Shown here in pieces: positions 1 to 7,254 of a stretch of 9,911 nucleotides of DNA (position 1 is the stretch's first letter; every line of letters starts with the position of its first letter). The stretch covers positions 1 to 9,911 of the forward strand of contig CALLVV010000009.1 of the NCBI GenBank assembly GCA_938012815.1, in the 5' to 3' direction. This DNA is from an uncultured Propionibacteriaceae bacterium (GTDB lineage Bacteria; Actinomycetota; Actinomycetes; Propionibacteriales; Propionibacteriaceae). Made by a program: the position numbers and the translations under genes. Below the pieces are notes generated by a model. That model did not search any database. It saw only the letters and a program-made list of their open reading frames with translations, and was not told the origin of the DNA.

Positions 1-1
1 C

Positions 2-964
2 CGCAACCTGGCCGCCGCCGAGGGTATTGACATCGCGACTGTTCCCGCGGGCACCGGCCCTGGAGGTCGCGTGATAGCCCGCGACGTCGCCGCCGTCGCC
101 GAGACCACCACCAGGGCGGCGGCCCGGGCCGGAGCGGTCGCGGGTGAGGGCACCGGGCTTGGTGGCCGCGTCAGCCAGGCCGACCTCACCGCCCCTGCTG
201 CGCCGGCAGAGGCGGCCCCCACGCCGGCCCCCACGGCGGTCGCGGGAGCCGACCCGGACTTCCCCGGACCCAGCACAAGCACCCCGCTGAAGGGCATCCG
301 CAAGGTGATCTCCGAGCGGATGATGCACTCCCTGGCCAGCTCCGCGCAGCTCACCTACACCACCACCGCGCGGGCCCAGGGCCTCCTCGACATGCGCAAG
401 AAACTGAAGAACTCCGACCCGGCGCTCGGCCTGAACAAGGTGACCATCGGCGACCTCGTCGGTTTCGCCGCCGTCAGGACCGCCGCCAAGCACCCCGCCC
501 ACAACGCCCACCTCGAGGACGGAGTGCTGACCACCTTCGAGCGGGTCCATCTCGGTTTCGCCTGCGACACCCCGCGCGGCCTCCTCGTCCCGACGGTGCG
601 CAACGCCTCGCAGCTCAGCCTCGGCCAATTCTCCACGATCTGCAAGGACCTCGCCGCGCAGGCCATCGAGGGCAGCATCAGCCCCGACCTGCTGGGCGGG
701 GCTACCTTCACCGTCTCCAACCTCGGTGGTTTCGGTATCGAACACTTCACCCCGCTGCTGAACGTGCCCCAGACCGCGATCCTCGGCGTCGACGCCACCT
801 TCCCCCGTGCCTACGCGGATGAGAAGGGCAAGGTCCGCGTCGAGCAGCGCATCGGGTTGTCGCTGACCGCCGACCACCGGGTCATCGACGGCGCCGACGC
901 GGCCCGTTTCCTGCAGGACCTCGTGGCCTTCCTCGAAAACATCGAACTGGCCGCCCTGAGCTGA
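2..964 (+). CDS. Dihydrolipoamide acyltransferase (E2) of a 2-oxo-acid-dehydrogenase-type complex, 5' partial
   Basis: This is the E2 core, which takes an acyl group from E1 onto its lipoyl arm and passes it to CoA in the cytoplasm. The reading frame is open to the left edge, so the lipoyl domain and true start lie upstream; 320 residues are visible. The first 30 or so form an E1/E3-binding (PSBD) domain ending in GTGPGGRV (visible residues 17-24). A second GTGLGGRV follows at 50-57. An Ala/Pro-rich linker then leads to the catalytic domain, from about residue 90 with PLKGIRKVISERM. The acyltransferase signature DHRVIDG has its catalytic His at visible residue 292. The GTG at 71 falls inside the first GGRV motif and is not a start. 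The gene ends 11 nt before the E3 gene, and the E3 ribosome site touches its stop codon. The acyl specificity (acetyl or other) cannot be read from the sequence. Confidence 0.93.
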   Translation, partial: RNLAAAEGIDIATVPAGTGPGGRVIARDVAAVAETTTRAAARAGAVAGEGTGLGGRVSQADLTAPAAPAEAAPTPAPTAVAGADPDFPGPSTSTPLKGIRKVISERMMHSLASSAQLTYTTTARAQGLLDMRKKLKNSDPALGLNKVTIGDLVGFAAVRTAAKHPAHNAHLEDGVLTTFERVHLGFACDTPRGLLVPTVRNASQLSLGQFSTICKDLAAQAIEGSISPDLLGGATFTVSNLGGFGIEHFTPLLNVPQTAILGVDATFPRAYADEKGKVRVEQRIGLSLTADHRVIDGADAARFLQDLVAFLENIELAALS

Positions 965-975
965 GAGGACGAACA

Positions 976-2343
976 ATGACCGATCACGACGTCATCGTGC
1001 TGGGCGGCGGCCCCGGCGGCTACATCGCCGCCGAGAGGCTCGGCCACGCGGGGAAGAACGTGCTCCTCGTCGAGGCCACCTCGCTGGGCGGCACCTGCCT
1101 GAACGTGGGATGCACCCCCACCAAACCCCTTCTCGGGACCGCCAAGACCTACGACCACGCCCGCCACGGCGCCCAGTTCGGGGTGAAGGTCGACGGCGCC
1201 CATGTCGACTGGCCCGCCCTGCAGAAATGGAAGGACAAGGTGGTCTCCACCCTCGTCGGCGGGGTGGCCGCCACCGAGAAGAAGGCCGGGGTCACCGTCG
1301 TGCACGGCCACGGCACCTTCGACGGCCCCGGGAAGGTCACCGTCGACGGCACCACCCACACCGCCACCCACGTGATCCTCGCCACCGGATCGGTGCCCGT
1401 GATGCCCCCCATCCCCGGTGCCAAGGACAACCCATTGGTCATCGACTCCACCGGCGCCCTCTCGCTGCCGGAGATCCCGGAACGCCTGGCCGTGATCGGT
1501 GGCGGCGTCATCGGGGTGGAGTTCGCCTCGCTCTACTCCATGCTCGGCACACAGGTCACCGTCATCGAGATGCTGCCCGAAATCGTCCCCTTCGCCGACG
1601 ACGACGTGGCCGCGCAGCTCCGCAAGGCCCTGAAGGACGTCACCTTCAAGCTCGGCTGCCGGGTCACCTCCATCGACGGCGGAAAGGTGAACTGGACCAC
1701 CGCCGACGGCGCGGAGGAATCGGTGGAGGCCGATCACGTGTTGATGGCAGTCGGGCGCAGGCCCGCCGTCGACGGCTGGGGCGCGGAGAACACCGGCCTG
1801 GAGTACTCCGGCCGCGGAGTGGTCGTCGATGACCGGATGCGCACCAACCTGCCGAACGTGTGGGCAATCGGGGACGTCACCGGCCGCAGCCTGCTGGCCC
1901 ACGCCGCCTACCGCATGGGCGAGGTGGCCGCCGCCAACATCCTCGACCCCGAGGCCCACCGCCGTGGCGAGGTGATGCGCTGGCACACCGTCCCGTGGGC
2001 CGTCTACACCGCCCCCGAGTGCGCCGGCATCGGACTCACCGAGGCCGCGGCCAAGAAGGCGGGCCGCGACGTCATCACCGCGAGCGTCCCCGGCTACATG
2101 TCCGGCCGGTTCGTGGCCGAGAACGGCCTCCAGGCCCCGGGACTGGCCAAGCTCATCCTCGACGCCGAGACCCACCAGGTGCTGGGCATCCACGTGCTGG
2201 GCAGCTACGCGGCCGAGATGATCTGGGGCGCCTCCGCCGTGCTGGAAACCGAACTGGACCTCACCGACCTGCGTCAGCTCGTCTTCCCCCATCCCACAGT
2301 CAGTGAACTGATCCGCGAGGCCGCCTGGGCGGCCAAGGCCTGA
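976..2343 (+). CDS. lpdA: Dihydrolipoyl dehydrogenase (E3)
   Basis: This FAD enzyme re-oxidises the dihydrolipoyl arm of E2 and passes electrons to NAD+. At 455 residues it is normal for the family. The N-terminal FAD-binding motif is GGGPGG at residues 10-15. The redox-active disulfide is C41-LNVG-C46, followed by TPTK where most homologues have IPSK. The NAD-binding GGGVIG motif is at 175-180. The second FAD motif (AIGDV) is near residue 296. The C-terminal interface catalytic pair is H439 and E444 in HPTVSE. The ATG at 976 follows GAGAGGA, which overlaps the E2 stop, so E2 and E3 are probably translationally coupled. Its place between E2 and E1 makes it the dedicated E3 of this complex, although such enzymes often also serve other complexes. 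Confidence 0.96.
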   Translation: MTDHDVIVLGGGPGGYIAAERLGHAGKNVLLVEATSLGGTCLNVGCTPTKPLLGTAKTYDHARHGAQFGVKVDGAHVDWPALQKWKDKVVSTLVGGVAATEKKAGVTVVHGHGTFDGPGKVTVDGTTHTATHVILATGSVPVMPPIPGAKDNPLVIDSTGALSLPEIPERLAVIGGGVIGVEFASLYSMLGTQVTVIEMLPEIVPFADDDVAAQLRKALKDVTFKLGCRVTSIDGGKVNWTTADGAEESVEADHVLMAVGRRPAVDGWGAENTGLEYSGRGVVVDDRMRTNLPNVWAIGDVTGRSLLAHAAYRMGEVAAANILDPEAHRRGEVMRWHTVPWAVYTAPECAGIGLTEAAAKKAGRDVITASVPGYMSGRFVAENGLQAPGLAKLILDAETHQVLGIHVLGSYAAEMIWGASAVLETELDLTDLRQLVFPHPTVSELIREAAWAAKA

Positions 2344-2370
2344 TCGACAAGGAAAAGAGACAACAAAACT

Positions 2371-4830
2371 ATGACCCGCTCACTCATCGTCGATCCGACG
2401 AACGTGCGTGCCAAGGGCGTCATCACGGCGCCCGAGATCCCCGTCAACGCCTACGAACCCAACTTCAAGGCGGAACTGAAACGCTACGGCAAGCAGGGGC
2501 TCATCGACATCCTGCACGACATGATCGCCGTGCGCTCTTTCGAGACCATGCTCAATTCCATCAAGACCACCGGCGCCTGGAACGGTGTGGAGTACAACCA
2601 CCGCGGCCCCGCGCACCTGAGCATCGGACAGGAATCCGCCGTGGTGGGGCAGGCCTCGCAGCTCGGGGCCGATGACTTCGTCTTCGGATCCCACCGCAGC
2701 CACGGCGAGATCCTCGCCAAGTGTTTCTCCGCCTCCCGCAAACTCGATGCCGCGGACCTGGAACGCATCATGAAGGAGTTCCTGGACGGCGAGACCCTCT
2801 CCTTCGCCGAGCAGGTCTCCGCCGACGACCTGGCCGACGTTGCCGAGAACTTCATCCTCTACGGCGCCGTCGCCGAGACCTTCGCCCGCAAGGCCGGTTT
2901 CAACCGCGGCCTCGGCGGTTCCATGCACGCCTTCTTCACCCCGTTCGGTTCCATGCCGAACAACGCCATCGTCGGCGGCTCCGCGGACATCGCCACCGGG
3001 GCGGCGCTGTTCAAGCGCATCAACCGCCGGGCCGGCATCGTGATCGCGAACATCGGTGACGCATCCATGGGCTGCGGTCCCGTGTGGGAGGCCATGATGC
3101 TGGCCGCCATGGACCAGTACCGCACCCTGTGGAAGGACGGCGTGGAGGGCAACCCGCCGATCTGGTTCAACTTCTTCAACAACTTCTACGGCATGGGTGG
3201 CCAGACCTCCGGCGAGACCATGGGCTACGACATCCTGGCGCGCGTCGGTATGGGTGTGAACCCGGAGGCCATGCATGCCGAACGCGTTGACGGTCTCAAC
3301 CCGCTCGCTGTTGCCGATGCCGTCGCCCGGAAGCGTGAACTCCTCGACGCGGGTCGCGGACCGGTGCTCACCGACACCATCACCTACCGCTTCTCCGGGC
3401 ACTCGCCATCCGACGCATCCTCCTACCGCACCCGCGAGGAAGTGGAGCTGTGGGAGGAACACGACGGCCTCAAGAACTATGCCGCCTATCTGGTCAAGAA
3501 CAAGGTGCTCACCCAGGCTGATGTGGACGCCATTCAGCAGAGGTTTGACGAGCGCCTCACCAAGGTGATTGCCCTGGCGACCAGGACCGAGGATCTCAGT
3601 CCGCGTGTGCACATGGACTTCATCGACACGGTGATGTACAGCAATGGCGCCAAGGAGAGGTTGTCGGAGGAGGAGCCGCAGCTGCTCACTCCGCTGGTTG
3701 AGAACCCGCGTGTCAAGGCGCTGAGGAACAAGATTCGCACCGCCCGTGACGAGAACGGTAAACCGGTCTCCAAGAACAAGGCTTTCGCCTACCGTGATGC
3801 GATTTTCGAGGCTGTGGCGCACCGTTTCGCTACCGATCCGACGCTTGCCGCGTGGGGTGAGGAGAATCGCGACTGGGGTGGCGCGTTCGCCGTCTACCGC
3901 GGCCTGACGGAGCTGCTGCCCTACCATCGCCTGTTCAACTCGCCCATCTCGGAGGCCGCGATCGTCGGCGCCGGTGTCGGCTACGCCCTCTCCGGGGGTC
4001 GCGCGCTGGTGGAGCTGATGTACTGCGACTTCCTGGGGCGCGCGGGCGACGAGATCTTCAACCAGGCCGCGAAGTGGCAGGCGATGTCCGCGGGTCTGCT
4101 GGAGATGCCGCTGGTGATCCGCGTCAGCGTCGGCAACAAGTACGGTGCCCAGCACTCCCAGGACTGGTCGGCGCTGTGCGCACACATGCCCGGTCTGAAG
4201 GTCTACTACCCGGCCACCCCCTACGATGCCAAGGGCATGATGAACCTGGCGTTGCGCGGCACCGACCCGGTGGTGTTCTTCGAGTCCCAGCTGCTCTACG
4301 ACAAGGCCGAGGAGTTCCAGCCCGGAGGCGTTCCGGAGGGCTACTACGAGGTTCCGGAAGGGGAACCGGTGGTTCGCCGCGAGGGCTCCGACCTGACCAT
4401 CGCCACCCTCGGCGCCACCCTGTACCGGGCCCTCGAGGCCGCCGACATCCTGCAGTCGAAGTACGGGCTGTCGGCTGAGGTCATCGATCTGCGGTTCGTC
4501 GCCCCCCTGAACCTCGATCCGGTGGTCGAGTCGGTGAAGAAAACCGGTCGGCTGCTGCTCAGCTCCGATGCGGTGGAGCGCGGCTCCTTCCTGCAGGACG
4601 TCGCGACCAAGGTGCAGAGCATCGCGTTCGATCACCTCGACGCGCCCGTCACGGTGGTGGGGTCGCGCAACGCCATCACCCCGGCGGCGGAGCTGGAGAA
4701 GGAGTTCTTCCCGCAGCCCGAGTGGCTGGTCGACGCGGTCCACGAGCGGATTCTGCCGCTGCCTGGCCACGTTGCGGTCAGCAACCAGACCGTAGCCGAG
4801 ATTGCCCGCCGCTCCCGCACGGGCCTGTGA
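2371..4830 (+). CDS. Fused alpha-beta E1 component, thiamine-diphosphate-dependent dehydrogenase
   Basis: E1 decarboxylates or cleaves an alpha-keto or ketol substrate with thiamine diphosphate and acylates the E2 lipoyl arm. This protein (819 aa) carries the alpha subunit (about residues 30-430), a charged linker, and the beta subunit (about 470-810), which are usually separate genes. Alpha features are HLSIGQE near 87, HRSHGE near 109, GLGGSMH near 183, and the thiamine motif with GD at 229-230 and NN at 270-271. That gap is about ten residues longer than the usual GDG-x(about 25)-NN, and the third residue is Ala rather than Gly. A further insert of roughly 40 residues lies around 113-157. 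Beta features are DWGGAF near 507, PISEA with the likely cofactor-activating E528, and GAQHSQ with H595. AAGGA sits 17 nt before the ATG, which is long; a weaker AAGAGA is nearer. The substrate is unknown. Branched-chain, pyruvate-like and acetoin-like activity are all possible. Confidence 0.92.
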   Translation: MTRSLIVDPTNVRAKGVITAPEIPVNAYEPNFKAELKRYGKQGLIDILHDMIAVRSFETMLNSIKTTGAWNGVEYNHRGPAHLSIGQESAVVGQASQLGADDFVFGSHRSHGEILAKCFSASRKLDAADLERIMKEFLDGETLSFAEQVSADDLADVAENFILYGAVAETFARKAGFNRGLGGSMHAFFTPFGSMPNNAIVGGSADIATGAALFKRINRRAGIVIANIGDASMGCGPVWEAMMLAAMDQYRTLWKDGVEGNPPIWFNFFNNFYGMGGQTSGETMGYDILARVGMGVNPEAMHAERVDGLNPLAVADAVARKRELLDAGRGPVLTDTITYRFSGHSPSDASSYRTREEVELWEEHDGLKNYAAYLVKNKVLTQADVDAIQQRFDERLTKVIALATRTEDLSPRVHMDFIDTVMYSNGAKERLSEEEPQLLTPLVENPRVKALRNKIRTARDENGKPVSKNKAFAYRDAIFEAVAHRFATDPTLAAWGEENRDWGGAFAVYRGLTELLPYHRLFNSPISEAAIVGAGVGYALSGGRALVELMYCDFLGRAGDEIFNQAAKWQAMSAGLLEMPLVIRVSVGNKYGAQHSQDWSALCAHMPGLKVYYPATPYDAKGMMNLALRGTDPVVFFESQLLYDKAEEFQPGGVPEGYYEVPEGEPVVRREGSDLTIATLGATLYRALEAADILQSKYGLSAEVIDLRFVAPLNLDPVVESVKKTGRLLLSSDAVERGSFLQDVATKVQSIAFDHLDAPVTVVGSRNAITPAAELEKEFFPQPEWLVDAVHERILPLPGHVAVSNQTVAEIARRSRTGL

Positions 4831-4836
4831 TCCCAT

Positions 4837-4877
4837 CCGCTGGACGGGCGGGTGGCAAGCTCCTGCCCGTCCAGCGG
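4837..4877 (+). terminator. Perfect 13-bp hairpin between E1 and PHP genes (possible attenuator or processing site)
   Basis: Arms 4837-4849 (CCGCTGGACGGGC) and 4865-4877 are exact reverse complements. The stem can extend inward by a G-U and two G-C pairs, leaving a 9-nt loop. It starts six nt after the E1 stop and ends nine nt before the AAGGA of the next gene. No T-run follows, so it is as likely to be a partial terminator or an RNA-stabilising structure as a true terminator, and genes continue downstream at operon spacing. Confidence 0.6.
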
Positions 4878-4885
4878 TTCACCTC

Positions 4886-4890
4886 AAGGA
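4886..4890 (+). promoter_or_regulatory. Ribosome binding site deciding the PHP start
   Basis: AAGGA is placed seven nt before ATG 4898. It argues against the upstream in-frame start at 4802, which has no such site and lies inside the E1 coding region. Confidence 0.6.
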
Positions 4891-4897
4891 ACCCCCA

Positions 4898-6202
4898 ATG
4901 CACGCCATCAATGACCCAGGCCTGTCTAAGGCAGAGCGTCTGGAACTGGTTCGCGCCGCCGCGGCCGCCGAAGATTTCCCAAAGTGGGTGGTCGAGTCCA
5001 ACAACCACATCCACACCTGCTACTCGTTCAGTCCCTACACGCCCGCCGGCGCCGCGTTGGGGGCGCGTCGCGCGGGCCTTCGCGTCGTCGGTTCCGTCGA
5101 CCACGACTCCATCGCCGCCGCCGCCGAGATGACCGAGGCCACCCGCATCCTCGGGATGGGCAGCGTGACGGGGTTCGAGTGCCGTGCCTTCTTCGACCCC
5201 GGCGGCCCCTTCGCCACCAGGAAACTCAACAACCCCGACTCCGCGGGGATCGCCTACATGACCGTGCAGGCAATCCCCGCCCCGGCCAGGGCGGAGGTGG
5301 ATGCGTGGCTCGCCCCGCGGCGTGCAGCGCGGCTGGAACGTACCCTCGCGATGGCGGAAGCCGCGAACTCCATCCTCACCGGCCTCGGCCTGGCGCCCTT
5401 CGACCCGCAGGCCGACATGGTGGCCCGCTCCCAGTACGCCACCGGCGGCGGCATCACCGAACGCCACCTCTTGGCGGCCATGGCCGACGCCCTCATCGAC
5501 GGCTTCGGTCGCGGTGAAGCCCTGGTTGCGGGGCTACAGGACATGGGCATCGACGTCCCCGCGAAACTCGCCGGCATCCTGGGCGATGCCGACAACCCGC
5601 ACTTGACCTACGACCTGTTGGGTGTGCTGAAATCGGAATACCTGGCCAGCATCTACATCCAACCCACCGCCGACGAATGCCCGACCGCCGAGGAGGTGGT
5701 GGCCCTCGCCGACTCCGTCGGGGCGATCGCCACCTACGCCTACCTCGGCGATGTCTCCGCCTCGCCGACCGGCGACAAGAAAGCCGAGAAGTTCGAGGAC
5801 GACTACCTCGACGAACTGTTCGACGCCATGGCCGATCGCGGACTGCGGGCCGTCACCTACATGCCACCCCGCAACACCCCCCAGCAGCTGCAGCGCATCC
5901 ACGACCTCGCCACCCGTCACGGCATGTACGAGATCTCCGGGGTGGACATCAACCAGCCCCGGCAGTCGTTCACCTGCCCCGAGCTGCGGGACCCCGGGTT
6001 CGCGGCACTCAACGAGGCAACCTGGGCGCTCGTCGCCCACGAGGCCCTGACCTCCGTCGACCCGTCGCTGCACATCCTCGGCGAGGGCCGCCCACGACCC
6101 GAGTGGCTCGCCGCCCGCATCGCCGCGTTCGCGCCTCTTGGTCGCGCCCTGGCCGACGGTGCCGACGCTGCCGAACTCGCCGCCACCGCCCCCAGACTCT
6201 GA
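4898..6202 (+). CDS. Divergent PHP-domain protein (putative metal-dependent hydrolase)
   Basis: PHP domains usually bind two or three metals and cleave phosphoester or related bonds; members include histidinol phosphatase and the TrpH/YciV group. In this 434-residue protein motif I is NNHIHT with H37 and H39, and motif II is SVDHDS with D68, H69 and D70. GFECR (E94) supplies a likely further ligand. A helical insert occupies roughly residues 110-265. In the C-terminal part the expected AHP-type motif reads ATYAYLGD (about 278-285), and the expected GSDxH-type motif reads SGVDIN (about 347-352), so two usual metal-binding His residues appear to be missing. ATG 4898 is chosen because AAGGA (4886-4890) lies seven nt upstream and the PHP similarity begins soon after. 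The frame is open back to 4802, but that would overlap the E1 end and translate the hairpin. Operon context suggests it acts on a sugar or acyl intermediate; the reaction is not known. Confidence 0.85.
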   Translation: MHAINDPGLSKAERLELVRAAAAAEDFPKWVVESNNHIHTCYSFSPYTPAGAALGARRAGLRVVGSVDHDSIAAAAEMTEATRILGMGSVTGFECRAFFDPGGPFATRKLNNPDSAGIAYMTVQAIPAPARAEVDAWLAPRRAARLERTLAMAEAANSILTGLGLAPFDPQADMVARSQYATGGGITERHLLAAMADALIDGFGRGEALVAGLQDMGIDVPAKLAGILGDADNPHLTYDLLGVLKSEYLASIYIQPTADECPTAEEVVALADSVGAIATYAYLGDVSASPTGDKKAEKFEDDYLDELFDAMADRGLRAVTYMPPRNTPQQLQRIHDLATRHGMYEISGVDINQPRQSFTCPELRDPGFAALNEATWALVAHEALTSVDPSLHILGEGRPRPEWLAARIAAFAPLGRALADGADAAELAATAPRL

Positions 6203-6224
6203 AACCTGAAACCGGGAGAACACC

Positions 6225-7229
6225 ATGAGCAATGCCCCGAAGGTGAGGGGAGCGTTCCTCACCGCCTTGAACCGCCCCGTCCTGGTGCGGCCCAGCGACG
6301 CCGAGGCCACCATCGTCCTCGACGAGAGCACCATCCCCGCCGACGTCTGCCTGCCCGTGGTGGTGCGGCTGGGGGAGGAGACCTACGAGGTCACCGCCAC
6401 CCCACGCGGCGAACGCGAGATCAGCGGCCGTGTCGCCCTGGTCACCGGTGGCGCGCAGGGATTCGGCGCGGAAATCGCCAAGGGCCTTGTCGACCAGGGG
6501 TGTTTCGTCTTCATCGCCGACCTCAACGGCGACGGGGCCGCCGCCAAGTGTGCGGAACTCGGCGCGGACCTCACCCACCCCATCACCGTGAACGTCGCCG
6601 ACGAGGAATCCGTCGCCGCGATGACCGCCGAGGTGGAGCGGGTCGCGGGCGGGCTCGATCTGGTGATCTCCAACGCCGGGGTCGTGCGCGCCGGATCCGT
6701 GCTGGAGCAGGACGCCTCGGCGTTCAGGCTTTCCACTGACATCAACTACGTCGCGTTCTTCCTCGTCACCAAGCACCTGGGTGGTCTCCTCGCACGCCAG
6801 CACGAGGCCGCGCCCGGGTGGCTCACCGACATCATCCAGATCAACTCGAAATCCGGGCTCGTCGGCTCCAACAAGAACGCCGCCTACGCCGGCTCCAAAT
6901 TCGGCGGCATCGGTCTGGTGCAGTCGTTCGCGCTGGAACTCGTCGAACACGGCATCAAGGTCAACGCCGTGTGTCCCGGGAACTTCTACGACGGCCCGCT
7001 GTGGTCCGACCCCGACCGGGGGCTGTTCGTGCAGTACCTCAACTCCGGGAAGGTGCCCGGCGCGACAACGATCGAGGATGTGCGGGCGTTCTACGAGGCC
7101 AAGGTGCCGATGCGCCGCGGCACCACCGGCATCGACGTGCTGCGCGCCATCTACTACATCGTCGAACAGGCCTATGAAACCGGCCAGGCCGTGCCCGTCA
7201 CGGGTGGCCAGGTCATGCTCAACGCCTGA
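6225..7229 (+). CDS. Short-chain dehydrogenase/reductase, SrlD (sorbitol-6-phosphate dehydrogenase)-like, with N-terminal extension
   Basis: This is an NAD(P)-dependent oxidoreductase of the SDR family that probably interconverts a polyol or sugar (phosphate) hydroxyl and a ketone. It has 334 residues, where classical SDRs have about 250-260. The Rossmann motif TGGAQGFG is at 74-81, SNAG is near 148-151, the catalytic Ser is S208 in INSKSG, and the YxxxK pair is Y221/K225. INSKSG, the AKFGG-like SKFGG stretch, the VPMRRG segment and the C-terminal TGxxxxVTGGQVM pattern match my memory of E. coli SrlD. Residues 1-66 precede the normal SDR start. They contain no motif I recognise but look like a small beta-rich module. 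GGGAG lies about eight nt before ATG 6225, and the gap to the PHP gene is 22 nt. Substrate assignment is by resemblance only. Confidence 0.88.
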   Translation: MSNAPKVRGAFLTALNRPVLVRPSDAEATIVLDESTIPADVCLPVVVRLGEETYEVTATPRGEREISGRVALVTGGAQGFGAEIAKGLVDQGCFVFIADLNGDGAAAKCAELGADLTHPITVNVADEESVAAMTAEVERVAGGLDLVISNAGVVRAGSVLEQDASAFRLSTDINYVAFFLVTKHLGGLLARQHEAAPGWLTDIIQINSKSGLVGSNKNAAYAGSKFGGIGLVQSFALELVEHGIKVNAVCPGNFYDGPLWSDPDRGLFVQYLNSGKVPGATTIEDVRAFYEAKVPMRRGTTGIDVLRAIYYIVEQAYETGQAVPVTGGQVMLNA

Positions 7230-7254
7230 ACCCCGAGAAACCGAAGGAAGAAAC

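Noticed and set aside
71..73. GTG as start of the E2 gene
   Set aside because: It lies within the GGRV motif of the subunit-binding domain and the frame is open to the window edge, so the gene is 5' truncated rather than starting here.
2380..4836. An 818-codon open frame on the minus strand covering the whole E1 gene, and similar long minus-strand frames at 811-2292 and 7219-8976
   Set aside because: Codons ending in C or G on the + strand remove stop codons from the opposite frame. The translations are Gly/Val/His/Asp-rich with no recognisable domains, while the + strand proteins have clear family motifs.
4802..4897. Upstream in-frame start for the PHP gene
   Set aside because: It overlaps the end of E1, would translate through the 13-bp hairpin and lacks a ribosome site; ATG 4898 has AAGGA at good spacing.
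6781..7254. Long in-frame extension upstream of the zinc-type dehydrogenase
   Set aside because: The extension is Ser/Thr/Pro/Arg-rich translation of the SDR gene in another frame; ATG 7255 has a good ribosome site and begins the real domain.
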